64,000 nt of DNA from Acidimicrobiales bacterium (GCA_041394185.1 JAWKIQ010000003.1:62001-126000), one strand, 5' to 3'. Counted from the stretch's first letter, positions 41,169-49,580 are shown. Numbers and translations are program-made. The notes: generated from the sequence alone by a model not told the origin.

Positions 41169-44100
41169 TCACGGCCAGTTACCGGTCACCGTTGTGAGGG
41201 TCGAGGCGGCGACGCTGACCGTCTGACAGGCTGGAGCGAAACCGGCCGCTTCACCGAAGCAGATCCGATAGTCACCAACAGGCAGATCGGACCAGTAGCC
41301 CCACTCGTTGACCGCGACGCCGTCCACGTAGAGCGTCGATGGCTGGGCCGGAGCGGTAAGGATCCGCAACCAACCCTTGAGGTCGAAGGTCGCGTTCACG
41401 ATGGTCGTCACACCGGCCGTAATCGTCACGTTGTTGCAGGTCGGAGTGACCAGGTCGACCACCTCGCTGAAGCACACCTCATAGGCCCCGGGTGCAAGCT
41501 TCAGCCAGTTGAGACCCCAGGAATCCGCGACGTTTCCGTTGATGGTGATCGTCGTCGGCACACCACCGCCGCCTGCACCTGCCTCGGTGACGACGCGCAA
41601 GAAGCCGTGTTGGGGCGGGGCCGTTGATGTGCCGGCATCGAAGGTTCCTGTGACGACAGTGGCCACGCCGGCCACCACCACGACGTTCTGACATGGCTCT
41701 GGGGCAAACCCTGGAACGTTGCCGAAGCAGACCTCGTAGTTTCCGGGTGCGACGTCGGTCCATGAACCCCAATCGTTTGCGGGGTTCCCGTTGACCGAGA
41801 TCGTCGACTGCACTCCGCCGCCACCAGCGCCAGCCTCTGTAATCACGCGCAACGAGCCCATCTGCTGGAACACCCCGTCGACCACCCCGGTCACGCCGGG
41901 CTGAACGTCGACGACCTGGCATGGCGGTGTGACCCAGCCAACCACGTCACCGAAGCAGACCTCGTGCTGGCCTGGGGTGACCTTCATCCAGTTGAGACCC
42001 CAGCGATCCCTGGGCAAGCCGTCGACGATCAGGCGTGATGGCAGGGGCGGGTTGGTCGTAACCCGAAGCAGGCATGTAGCGCACTCGGCGGGTTGGCCGG
42101 TCCAGCCTCCTTCGGAGCCAGACCCTCCAGCCCGCGACGACCAACCGGTGACGAGGGCAGATCCATCGGCGGTGAAGCGGGCGGCACCCGACGAGGCGTC
42201 GGCCGCAGCGTTGCCGGCGACAAGACCGACACTGAACCGTTCTGCCACCCCCGTGAGAGACGGTGCCAACACGTTCAACGGGCGCCCGAACGCGGCGACC
42301 GTCATCAGGTCGTCCTGGTCGCGATAGCTGTCCGCGATGGTGTCGTCATCGTGGTGGGCCATGACCAAAGAACGACTGATGGTCGAGTCGGCAGCCGCCA
42401 TCCACTCGGGTGCGGCGAGGTCGGCGCCGAAGGTCGCCAAAGCACCGACGGTGGTGCCGCCAGACTCGTGGATCTGGTCGGCCGCCTCGAAGGTGCCTCC
42501 CGGTGTTCCCTCGTACTGGAACCAGTACGAGCCGTCGACGCTGTCGACGGTGGCCGTCGCCCAACCCGGGTATATCTGCCAACTCATGGCCCAGCCCGTG
42601 CCGGGAATACTCGACCGAATGGTCGTCCGCAGCGGACCTTCGTTGACGACGCTCGAGCTCGCCGACGTGGACCCAGGATGGAAGTGGCCTCCATCGGCAG
42701 GAGCGATCAGGTTGGGTATGCCTCGGAACTCGCCCGCGGCGCCGACGGCCGTGCTGTACCCGATCCAGTCGTTACCGTCGGCATCGTCGAGGCTGGCGAA
42801 CCCGCCACCGGCCATGTCGAAGAACCAGTCGCCCGCCGGCGTCTCGACCCTGGTTGTCGACACGCCCGCGTCGACCACACCAGGTGTGGTGGTGACCAGG
42901 GGGGCAACGACTGTTGGCGCCAAGCCGGCCGAAGTGACCTCGAAGTACACCTGGAAGTAGCGGGTCTGGCCTGCTGCGGTGTTGCCGGGCATCAGGACCA
43001 CGAGTTCACCGGTGGCATCCGTCGAAGCGTCGAAGGTGGCGCTGGGATCGAACTGGAACGGCACGTCGACGTTGACGATCGCACCAGACCCGTCGACCTC
43101 GACGACCTTGAGCGACGCTGTGTCTATCGACCCACCGCCTCCTGCGGCGCCAAGAGCAGCCGTGAAGTCAACTCCGGCGACAGCGGGGTGATCGACGCTC
43201 GCGACCCCCAGCGGACCCACCTCGAAGTTGGTGCGGTAGCGGCGATCGACATCGTGCCAGACCGGAGGCGAGATCAGGCCCGAGAGGTTCTCGTGGATGA
43301 TCACCCTGAAGTGGAGCCAGCCGATCGAGTAGATGTCGAGGTCGCCGTCACCGTCGAGATCGGCGAGTTTGGTGCCGTCGTGGTTCTCCTCGTTTGTGTG
43401 AACCGGTATCGGCTTCCACGCAGAGCCCGTGCCCGACATGTTCTGCAGCACGTACACGGTGCCGTCGGCCTCGGTCGGGCCATGTTCGCCGATGACAGCG
43501 TCCTGGTCGCCGTCACCGTCTATGTCAGCCACGTCGAGCGAGTGGATCGGAAACGCCCCCTCGAACATCAGGTGCTCTGGCCATTCGGTGGTTGGGTCGA
43601 GGGGCTGCTCGTACCAGACGACCGAGTTCTGCGGGTCGTACTCGTGAGACACGACGATGTCGATGCGTCCGTCGAGGTTGATGTCGGCCGGAACCATTCG
43701 GTCGGGCAGACGATCTCCCAGCACCGGCTGCCCGGCGAAGCAGCAGGTCGTCGGATTGTGCAGCACGAAGTCGGTGTAAGAGCCATTGGCTTCGCGGCGC
43801 GACCACATGTGTCCTTGAATGAAGTCGAGATCGCCGTCGCCGTCGATATCGACGAACGCCGCCTCTTCGCCTTGGGAGGGCAGGCTGGTCAGGACAGTGG
43901 GCCAGGTCGTGTTGATCGGGTCAGCGGGAACGGTGATCTTCTCGATGCCCAACGCTCGGTCGTTCCACAGCGTGTAGATCTCGACTCCGGTCGGCGTCTC
44001 TACGAAGGTGACACCCTGGTGAAACTCGTTCGTGGCAGTGACGATGTTCTGGATGTTGGATCGGCTGGTGAAGCTGCCCGAGCCGTCGTTCTCGGACCAC

Positions 44101-45578
44101 ACATAGGTCATCGAGTTGAGGCCCTGCTCGCCAAACACGTCGAGGTCGCCGTCGCCGTCTACGTCGACCAGCAAGAAGGCATGGAGCATTGGCGACGGCA
44201 GCACGTGGCGCGTCCAACTGCCACCCAACGAACCCGGATTCTCGAACCAAGCACGGCCCGCGAGAAGGTCGAGGTCACCGTCGAGGTCGATGTCGCCATG
44301 ACGGACCCAAGCCTGCTTGAGCGTGTTGGTACCCACGAGATGACGCTGCCAGCTGCCCACGTCGTGACCTGGGAACGGATTGGCGAACAGCCGGAGTTCG
44401 GGTGTGCCTTGGTTGAACGGCTTGGACACGATGTCGAGGTCGCCGTCATCGTCTATGTCGGCGAGCTTTGACTCGTGGTTGTCGATGCCGGTAGACACCA
44501 GGTCGCGCACGAACGAGCCAGCGCCATCGCCGTAGAACACGACCGATCGCGCGGCCGCTCCGGCATTGATGGCCATCTCGGCAGCAAACACGTCGATGAA
44601 GCCATCGCCGTCTACATCGCCGGTGTCGACACTGTGACCCTCACTCCACGTGCCGGCCAGTTCGTGTGTGAGCAGGGTTGTGTAAACCCAGGTGGCACCG
44701 TCCCATTCGTAGTAGCCGAGCCCACCGGGATTGTCGCCCGAGGCGGTGATCAGCTCGGGCCGGCCGCCTTGGACGATGTCGGCGATGTGCCACCTGTAGC
44801 TGGCTTCTGCCAGATTGACAGTGGTCACGTCGTAGCTGCTCGTCGTGCTGTTGTAGGAGATGATGCGGCCGCCACCGACCAGGTCGTCGTCGCCGTCGGC
44901 GTCGACGTCACCCACGGCGAGTCCTTCTGAGAATGTGGTCGCATCGACGACCACCTGGGCCGGCCACGACGACGAAGTGGTCGGGTCGGCAGGGATCTCG
45001 GCGATGAACAGGTCGTTGACGGTGTTTCCGTTGCCCTGGTTCCAGTAGGCGAACTCATCCGATCCGTCGTTGTCGAAATCGCCGAAAGCAATGTCGTGGT
45101 GCTTGTTGGCCCCGGAGTTCTTGGCCGTGTATCGCGTCCACGCCGAACCGAAGGCCGTCGCACCGGGGTTCTTCCACCACCAGATCTCGTTCGACATGAA
45201 GTCGCCCGCCAGAACGATGTCGAGGAGCCCATCCCCATCGACGTCGTGGAGCGCACCACCGGCCTCGGGCCGAAGCGCGGCCGCATCGACCACGCTCTGC
45301 TCCCACGTCGAGCCGGTGCGCCGGAACCAGACCACCGAATTGGTTCCGCCCCGCGATCCCATCGCGATGTCGTCGTCACCGTCTCCGTCGATGTCACCAA
45401 CCAGCAGGGCCGTCTGCTCAGAGCCGCCGAGCGGTACGGGTAGGTCGCCCGCACCTGCCGACATCTCGACCCATTCGATGTTCCCGGTGACCGCGGACGA
45501 CTGTTCGCCGCTGGCCACCAACACCAGGCCACCTGCCAACAAGAGGAGGGCCAAGACGCCACTAACCAACCTGGACAT
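41169..45578 (-). CDS. Very large secreted FG-GAP/VCBS repeat protein with four C-terminal repeats
   Basis: This 1469-residue exported protein starts at ATG 45578 with GGAGG upstream. A signal peptide (LVSGVLALLLLAGGLVLVAS) is followed by about 15 FG-GAP-type blades (about 35-760) carrying calcium-binding loops such as DIDGDGDDDI, DVDGDGLLDI and DLDGDGDLDI. A central beta-rich region (about 760-1150) lacks a recognised family. Four related C-terminal modules of about 70-80 residues share LRVxTEAGAGGGGVxxTI, the WGxxW and YEVCFGxVxGFxPxCQ cores, and one disulphide-like Cys pair each. It is probably a calcium-stabilised adhesin or surface sensor. It ends 58 bases before tRNA-Val. Confidence 0.9.
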   Translation of the reverse strand: MSRLVSGVLALLLLAGGLVLVASGEQSSAVTGNIEWVEMSAGAGDLPVPLGGSEQTALLVGDIDGDGDDDIAMGSRGGTNSVVWFRRTGSTWEQSVVDAAALRPEAGGALHDVDGDGLLDIVLAGDFMSNEIWWWKNPGATAFGSAWTRYTAKNSGANKHHDIAFGDFDNDGSDEFAYWNQGNGNTVNDLFIAEIPADPTTSSSWPAQVVVDATTFSEGLAVGDVDADGDDDLVGGGRIISYNSTTSSYDVTTVNLAEASYRWHIADIVQGGRPELITASGDNPGGLGYYEWDGATWVYTTLLTHELAGTWSEGHSVDTGDVDGDGFIDVFAAEMAINAGAAARSVVFYGDGAGSFVRDLVSTGIDNHESKLADIDDDGDLDIVSKPFNQGTPELRLFANPFPGHDVGSWQRHLVGTNTLKQAWVRHGDIDLDGDLDLLAGRAWFENPGSLGGSWTRHVLPSPMLHAFLLVDVDGDGDLDVFGEQGLNSMTYVWSENDGSGSFTSRSNIQNIVTATNEFHQGVTFVETPTGVEIYTLWNDRALGIEKITVPADPINTTWPTVLTSLPSQGEEAAFVDIDGDGDLDFIQGHMWSRREANGSYTDFVLHNPTTCCFAGQPVLGDRLPDRMVPADINLDGRIDIVVSHEYDPQNSVVWYEQPLDPTTEWPEHLMFEGAFPIHSLDVADIDGDGDQDAVIGEHGPTEADGTVYVLQNMSGTGSAWKPIPVHTNEENHDGTKLADLDGDGDLDIYSIGWLHFRVIIHENLSGLISPPVWHDVDRRYRTNFEVGPLGVASVDHPAVAGVDFTAALGAAGGGGSIDTASLKVVEVDGSGAIVNVDVPFQFDPSATFDASTDATGELVVLMPGNTAAGQTRYFQVYFEVTSAGLAPTVVAPLVTTTPGVVDAGVSTTRVETPAGDWFFDMAGGGFASLDDADGNDWIGYSTAVGAAGEFRGIPNLIAPADGGHFHPGSTSASSSVVNEGPLRTTIRSSIPGTGWAMSWQIYPGWATATVDSVDGSYWFQYEGTPGGTFEAADQIHESGGTTVGALATFGADLAAPEWMAAADSTISRSLVMAHHDDDTIADSYRDQDDLMTVAAFGRPLNVLAPSLTGVAERFSVGLVAGNAAADASSGAARFTADGSALVTGWSSRAGGSGSEGGWTGQPAECATCLLRVTTNPPLPSRLIVDGLPRDRWGLNWMKVTPGQHEVCFGDVVGWVTPPCQVVDVQPGVTGVVDGVFQQMGSLRVITEAGAGGGGVQSTISVNGNPANDWGSWTDVAPGNYEVCFGNVPGFAPEPCQNVVVVAGVATVVTGTFDAGTSTAPPQHGFLRVVTEAGAGGGGVPTTITINGNVADSWGLNWLKLAPGAYEVCFSEVVDLVTPTCNNVTITAGVTTIVNATFDLKGWLRILTAPAQPSTLYVDGVAVNEWGYWSDLPVGDYRICFGEAAGFAPACQTVSVAASTLTTVTGNWP
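41172..42075 (-). repeat. Four tandem protein modules at the C-terminus of the FG-GAP protein
   Basis: This region encodes four homologous modules of roughly 70-80 residues. The middle two are most alike at the DNA level, both containing the segment for TEAGAGGGGV. Each ends with a VxxGVxTVVxGxF strand resembling PEGA-type surface-layer modules. Confidence 0.8.
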
Positions 45579-45715
45579 CGGAACCTCCGCACCACCTACG
45601 TACCGCACTGGGTCGGGACCCTAGCACCATAGGCAGCGTTCTCCTCACCGAGAGCGTTCAGATATCGGATGTGATGTGTTCAGTGTTGTAGGGCCGGCGG
45701 AGTCCCAAAACGAAA

Positions 45716-45738
45716 GACGACCCCTCGCGGGGGCCGTC
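45716..45738 (-). terminator. Rho-independent terminator of tRNA-Cys
   Basis: GACGACCCC-tcgcg-GGGGCCGTC folds into a 9-base stem with one mismatch. On the minus strand it is followed by TTTCGTTTTGGG. It sits 11 bases beyond the tRNA 3' end. Confidence 0.75.
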
Positions 45739-45749
45739 TCACTGATTTG

Positions 45750-45820
45750 AGGCGCCGACCGGAATCGAACCGGTGTACACGGCTTTGCAGGCCGCTGCCT
45801 AACCACTCGGCCACGGCGCC
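45750..45820 (-). tRNA. tRNA-Cys (GCA)
   Basis: The minus strand reads GGCGCCGTGGCCGAGTGGTT and folds into a cloverleaf. The anticodon loop CTGCAAA gives GCA (Cys). The T arm is CCGGTTCGATTCCGG. The acceptor GGCGCC pairs with GGCGCC, and the discriminator base is U, as expected for tRNA-Cys. CCA is not encoded. Confidence 0.94.
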
Positions 45821-45831
45821 TGGAGGTCCAC

Positions 45832-45859
45832 ATGGTAGCCGCGTCGAGACCGTTCCGAA
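45832..45859 (-). promoter_or_regulatory. Promoter of tRNA-Cys
   Basis: The minus strand has a weak -35 TTCGGA (45859-45854), a 16-base spacer and -10 TACCAT (45837-45832), 11 bases before the mature 5' end, the same geometry as for the other two tRNA genes here. Confidence 0.55.
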
Positions 45860-45975
45860 GAAAAGGTTTTGCCCGCATTGACGCCCACTCAGAGTGGCGA
45901 TATCTTCGCATTCCGTAGACATCTGGTCGAGATCGAGCCGGGTCGGAGAAGGAAGAACTCCCGGACCGGTGTCGG

Positions 45976-46025
45976 ATTCCGCCGTGGAGTGACGCCGCAA
46001 GGGGAACGTCACTCCACGGCGGAAT
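45976..46025. repeat. Perfect 19-base inverted repeat
   Basis: The arms ATTCCGCCGTGGAGTGACG and CGTCACTCCACGGCGGAAT match perfectly around a 12-base centre. They lie in the 283-base gap between the tRNA-Cys promoter and the alpha/beta hydrolase gene, 79 bases before its ATG. No T-run follows on either strand. It could be a dispersed palindromic element, a cruciform-forming operator or an mRNA structure. A smaller repeat, CCACT-CAG-AGTGG, lies about 85 bases to the left. Confidence 0.85.
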
Positions 46026-46103
46026 GGGTCTCCCGTCTTCGTCCCGCCGCAGCGATGCAGGTAGTTTCGGCTGGTCTGCGCACGCTTCGAGATTGGCGAC
46101 AAC

Positions 46104-46817
46104 ATGACCGACCCAGATCCGTCGACCGACGAGCCAGACGAGGTTCAAACGCCGCTCGAAACGCTCAACAGCATGGCGGCCCTCGAGGTCGAGATCGCCC
46201 CGGGCCAGCGGCACGTCGAGATCTACACCGAGAAGGGTCTGCTGTCGTTCTTCCGCCATGGACCAACCGACGCAACCGACGTCGTGTTGATGTGTGGTGG
46301 CGCACTGGGTGGGGTTCTCGGACCCGCCGACGGGCTGTTCTTCTCACTGGCTGAGCATTTCGCCCAGTTGGGCATCGGCACCGTGCGGGTCGGATACCGC
46401 AAGCCCAACGACCTGGGCCGATGTGTTCACGACGTGGCTGCCGCCGCCGACCTCAGCCTGCGGTCGGGCGCCGAACGCTTCGTGACCGTCGGGCACAGCT
46501 TCGGCGGAGCGGTGGCGCTGAACGCAGGCGTCGCCTTCGGCCCACACTGCGCTGGCGTAGTCACCCTGGCGACCCAATCGGCTGGTTGCGAGACAGCCGA
46601 CCAGCTGATCGCACCGCTGCTGTTGTTGCACGGAGATGCCGACCAGCTGCTTCCGTTCATGGCCAGCGAGATGGTCGCCATGCTGGCGGGCAAAGGCGAG
46701 CTCGTACCGCTGCACGGAGCGGGCCACCTATTGACCGAAGCAGCTGAGGAACTGCGCGCCCGATTGTCGGAGTGGATACCGGCCAGGTTCGCCGACCACA
46801 GTGGCCCGGACGCGTGA
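46104..46817 (+). CDS. Alpha/beta hydrolase
   Basis: This 237-residue cytoplasmic hydrolase has the nucleophile elbow VTVGHSFGGAVAL (Ser about residue 133), an Asp candidate in LLLLHGDADQLLPF and the His in LHGAGHLLTEA, so the catalytic triad is complete. The N-terminal region has an acidic extension of about 40 residues before the fold. The substrate is unknown. Its stop overlaps the GTG of the kinase-like gene by 4 bases. Confidence 0.88.
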   Translation: MTDPDPSTDEPDEVQTPLETLNSMAALEVEIAPGQRHVEIYTEKGLLSFFRHGPTDATDVVLMCGGALGGVLGPADGLFFSLAEHFAQLGIGTVRVGYRKPNDLGRCVHDVAAAADLSLRSGAERFVTVGHSFGGAVALNAGVAFGPHCAGVVTLATQSAGCETADQLIAPLLLLHGDADQLLPFMASEMVAMLAGKGELVPLHGAGHLLTEAAEELRARLSEWIPARFADHSGPDA

Positions 46818-47887
46818 CGCCCGGGGTTCCCACCACACTGGCCCAAGTCGACGCCGTCTGGTTGTCAGAGGTCTTTGGCCTGCCCATCGAGTCGGTCGAC
46901 GTCACCCAACTTGCGGTCGGCTCGGCATTTCTGGGCACTGTCGGCCGGCTTCAGATGAGTGCGCCGCATTCGCCAAACGTGCCGGCGACGGCGATAGTCA
47001 AGCTCCCCGCAACTGACCCGGCAGCCCTGGCCGTGGGCAAGCTGCTGAAGGTGTGGCATCGCGAGGCCATGTTCTACGAACAGTTGGCCCCACGACTGCC
47101 TTCCACCATCTCGGTGCCGCGGTCCTACCGCACCATCATCGAACCATCGAGTCATCGGGCCGCTGTGCTGATCGAGGACATGGCGCCTGCTGCAGCCGGC
47201 GACCAGGTGAAGGGGGCCAGCCCGGAGGCCGCCAGAGCGGCCGTGGCGGCGCTGGCCGGGTTGCATGCACCATGGTGGGGAATGCCGCGCACTGCCCACC
47301 TCGAGTGGGTGCCAGGGATAGACAGACCCAATACCGGTGCCGGGTTGCAGGGCGCCATGGAAGCCAGCTTCGAACGGTTCGCCGCCCGGTTCGCGTACCT
47401 GCTCGAAGCAGAAACCATCGAGTGGACACGGCGGTTTGTGCCACAGGTGCGCGACTACCTGGCGTCGATGGCCCGGCGACCCTTGACCATCGCCCACGCC
47501 GATTTCCGTCTCGAGAACATGCTGTTCGCTCCGGGCGATGATTCGAAGGTGACCATCGTCGACTGGCAGACCGCCATGTACACGGGCGGCGCCACCGACC
47601 TGAGCTTCTTTTGCACTACCAGCCTGGACATCACCACTCGCCGCGCCATGGAAGATGAGCTGTGTGACCTGTACATCGACACCCTGCTGCAGCTGGGAGT
47701 CGAGCCATCCCAGACGGCTCACGTTCGCGACGACTACCGAAGCTCGATGTTGTGGTGGATGGCGATGCTGGCCAACAACCTCGCCGACATGGCTACCCCC
47801 GACCGGCGCAGCGTCGACCTGTTCGAGGCAATGCTGACAAGGCTGCACACAGCAGCGTTGGACCACGAACTCGGCGACCTGGTCTGA
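46814..47887 (+). CDS. Phosphotransferase of the aminoglycoside/choline kinase fold
   Basis: This 357-residue protein starts at GTG 46814 in the GTGA overlap with the hydrolase. It has the kinase-like catalytic loop IAHADFRLENMLFAP (HxDxxxxN), the metal-binding VTIVDWQTAMYTGGATDL and an N-lobe Lys candidate in AIVKLPATDP. It resembles ecdysteroid-kinase/APH-type small-molecule kinases common in actinobacterial lipid or steroid gene sets. The acceptor is unknown. The pair with the hydrolase suggests a short catabolic or detoxification step, which is inference. Confidence 0.88.
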   Translation: MTPGVPTTLAQVDAVWLSEVFGLPIESVDVTQLAVGSAFLGTVGRLQMSAPHSPNVPATAIVKLPATDPAALAVGKLLKVWHREAMFYEQLAPRLPSTISVPRSYRTIIEPSSHRAAVLIEDMAPAAAGDQVKGASPEAARAAVAALAGLHAPWWGMPRTAHLEWVPGIDRPNTGAGLQGAMEASFERFAARFAYLLEAETIEWTRRFVPQVRDYLASMARRPLTIAHADFRLENMLFAPGDDSKVTIVDWQTAMYTGGATDLSFFCTTSLDITTRRAMEDELCDLYIDTLLQLGVEPSQTAHVRDDYRSSMLWWMAMLANNLADMATPDRRSVDLFEAMLTRLHTAALDHELGDLV

Positions 47888-47895
47888 AAACGCAG

Positions 47896-47919
47896 AAGCC
47901 CCGCCCGAAGGCGGGGCTT
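47896..47919. terminator. Bidirectional terminator between kinase gene and tRNA-Gly
   Basis: AAGCCCCGCC-CGAA-GGCGGGGCTT is a perfect 10-base stem with a GNRA-like tetraloop. It is followed by T-rich tracts on both strands (TTTGC on plus, TTCTGCGTTTT on minus), so it serves both converging transcripts. Confidence 0.85.
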
Positions 47920-47924
47920 TGCAC

Positions 47925-48001
47925 TGGAGCGGATGACCGGGTTCGAACCGGCGACCTCAACCTTGGCAAGGTTGCGCTCTAGCCAGCTGAGCTACATCCG
48001 C
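47925..48001 (-). tRNA. tRNA-Gly (GCC)
   Basis: The minus strand reads GCGGATGTAGCTCAGCTGGC. The anticodon stem CAACC/GGTTG holds the loop TTGCCAA, anticodon GCC (Gly). The T arm is CCGGTTCGAACCCGG. The acceptor GCGGATG pairs with CATCCGC, the discriminator is U and CCA is encoded (47925-47927). Confidence 0.96.
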
Positions 48002-48012
48002 AGCGAGGAAAG

Positions 48013-48040
48013 ATCATAGCAGGATGTGCCGCGCGTACAA
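48013..48040 (-). promoter_or_regulatory. Promoter of tRNA-Gly
   Basis: The minus strand has -35 TTGTAC (48040-48035), a 16-base spacer and -10 TATGAT (48018-48013), 11 bases before the mature 5' end. Confidence 0.75.
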
Positions 48041-48050
48041 CGCCTTCGGA

Positions 48051-48278
48051 TCAATCTTCGGCCTTGGGTCGAAGATCGACGCGGAAGGTCAAAATGCCGT
48101 CTTCGAGCTGCCACGTGGCATCGCCGATGATGGCGAAGTCCATGAAGTCTTCCTGTTGAGCCCGGAGGAATGCCTTGCGCTCATCTCCACCAACGGGTGG
48201 CAGGTTTCGGCGCCTGGCAGCATCGGCCCGCGCCCGGAACCTGGCGATCATCGCATCTACGTCGAGAGATTCAGCCAT
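48051..48278 (-). CDS. Small conserved actinobacterial protein
   Basis: This 75-residue acidic/basic protein starts MAESLDVDAMIARFRARADA, continues with LPPVGGDERKAFLRAQQEDF and ends in LEDGILTFRVDLRP. I recall similar short proteins with RFRxRAxAxRxRxLPPV and DGxLTLRVDLRP across actinobacteria; none has a known function. No membrane segment or metal motif is present. It lies 18 bases after the small membrane protein gene and shares its strand. Confidence 0.8.
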   Translation of the reverse strand: MAESLDVDAMIARFRARADAARRRNLPPVGGDERKAFLRAQQEDFMDFAIIGDATWQLEDGILTFRVDLRPKAED

Positions 48279-48296
48279 GTAACAAAACCTAGAGGC

Positions 48297-48764
48297 TCAG
48301 TTGCCCGAATCGGCCAGCTTGTCGCCCAGAACCGGCCGCGCCTTGAGCGAGTCTCGCAGCGAGGGTGCAGCCTGCGGGGGCCGTGTGCGGGGCTCGGCCT
48401 CAACGTGGGGGGCACCCGCCACCTCGCCCGCCGTGGGGCTCGGCCGACGCTCGAGCCTGGGCTCGGCCGACCAGTCGGGCATGGGCAGATAGCCACGCCG
48501 CGCCGGTGGGGTTGTGGCCTTCCAGTAGAAGTAGGTCAGCACACCGAGCAGCACTGCCAGCACACCCATGGCGATGGCCAGGATGCGCATGGGCCTGGTG
48601 CCGTCGTCGACCTCGGTCTGGGCCTGAGCCAACAGCGCCAGCGCACCAACAGGCGAGACGGCAACGAACACCGACACCAGGGCGATAGCTGCGGTGGCCA
48701 GCAGCAGCTTTATCGCCCGACTCCGATGCACACGTGCGACTGTACTCGTGCCAGACCTATCCAT
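48297..48764 (-). CDS. Small membrane protein of unknown function
   Basis: This 155-residue protein starts at ATG 48764 (MDRSGTSTVARVHRSRAIKL); a longer frame upstream overlaps mutM antisense to nothing useful. Two TM helices, LLLATAAIALVSVFVAVSPV and MRILAIAMGVLAVLLGVLTYF, flank a short acidic loop. The C-terminal 70 residues are Pro/Arg-rich and cytoplasmic or external. No family was recognised. It starts 20 bases after the end of the Fpg gene and may be cotranscribed with it. Confidence 0.72.
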   Translation of the reverse strand: MDRSGTSTVARVHRSRAIKLLLATAAIALVSVFVAVSPVGALALLAQAQTEVDDGTRPMRILAIAMGVLAVLLGVLTYFYWKATTPPARRGYLPMPDWSAEPRLERRPSPTAGEVAGAPHVEAEPRTRPPQAAPSLRDSLKARPVLGDKLADSGN

Positions 48765-48783
48765 GACGGGCGCGATGTCTAGA

Positions 48784-49560
48784 TCAGCGCTGATGCTGAG
48801 GGCACCAGTAGGTGGTGCGCCCACCCACCTGGGCACGTGTGAGTGGTGCACCATCTCGGGGACACACACCGCCCTCGACGCGATGGTCTTGCAGGTCTCC
48901 CAGATGCGAGCCACCCCGGCGGGTCAGCACTCCAACGGTCTCGCGGATGGCTCGCGCCAGCGCAGCTTTTTCGGCGCTGGTCAAGGTGGCGACCGGGCGT
49001 GTTGGGTCTAGGCCGACGCGCCACAGGGTCTCGTCGCAGATCAGGTTGCCGATTCCGGCAATGCGGCTCTGATCGAGCAGCACGGCCTTGAGGCTTCTTC
49101 GTCCCGTCAGCACCGCCTCGATTTGGCGCTTCGAGACGGTTGCTGCATCTGGTCCCAACGCCGATTCGTCTGGCGCAAGCTCGACCCCACCGAGACGGCG
49201 CGGATCGATGATCGACAGCTCCGAGCCGTCGTCGAACCCGATCCCAAACCTCGCGAATCTCTCGCTGGAGCTGACCGTTGAGTAGAGAAGGCGCTCTATC
49301 GGCTGGCTGCCGTCGACCACGATGCGGCCGGTCATCCCGAACCGCAGGCCCAGGGTGGTGTCGCCGATGTCGACCATGAGCAGCTTTCCCAGGCGCCGAC
49401 TGGCTCTCACCGAGGCCCCGACCAGCGCTTCGTCGAGGGCTGCCGGGGTCACGCCGCCCTTCAAGAACCAGCTATCGGGGGTGCGAACGGCCTCGACACG
49501 CCGCCCCACGACGGGTTCGACCGACCGGCGGTAGATCTCGACCTCGACCAACTCGGGCAC
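48784..49560 (-). CDS. Formamidopyrimidine-DNA glycosylase family protein with altered zinc finger
   Basis: This 258-residue Fpg/Nei-type base-excision repair enzyme starts at a GTG. After Met1 the catalytic Pro2 and Glu3 are present (PELVEVEIYRR; Val replaces the usual Pro5). The Lys region LGKLLMVDI, DPRRLGG and the helix-two-turn-helix IAGIGNLICDETLWRVGLDP follow. The C-terminal finger reads CPRD-x16-CPQH, so two of the four usual Cys are Asp and His. It should excise oxidised bases if the finger still folds. Its start lies 20 bases from the divergent aldo/keto reductase gene. Confidence 0.93.
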   Translation of the reverse strand: MPELVEVEIYRRSVEPVVGRRVEAVRTPDSWFLKGGVTPAALDEALVGASVRASRRLGKLLMVDIGDTTLGLRFGMTGRIVVDGSQPIERLLYSTVSSSERFARFGIGFDDGSELSIIDPRRLGGVELAPDESALGPDAATVSKRQIEAVLTGRRSLKAVLLDQSRIAGIGNLICDETLWRVGLDPTRPVATLTSAEKAALARAIRETVGVLTRRGGSHLGDLQDHRVEGGVCPRDGAPLTRAQVGGRTTYWCPQHQR

Positions 49561-49580
49561 GACGTGCGACGCTACACGAC
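49561..49580. promoter_or_regulatory. 20-base divergent promoter gap
   Basis: Only 20 bases separate the GTG of the glycosylase gene and the ATG of the aldo/keto reductase gene. On the minus strand TAGCGT lies 8 bases before the GTG, fitting a -10 box for a leaderless transcript. On the plus strand TACACG is a poorer match. Any -35 element must lie in the opposing coding region. Confidence 0.4.

Noticed and set aside
42093..44471. 792-codon plus-strand frame opposite the giant FG-GAP protein
   Set aside because: It is a mirror of the repetitive Asp/Gly codons of the real minus-strand gene; no signal peptide or known motif.
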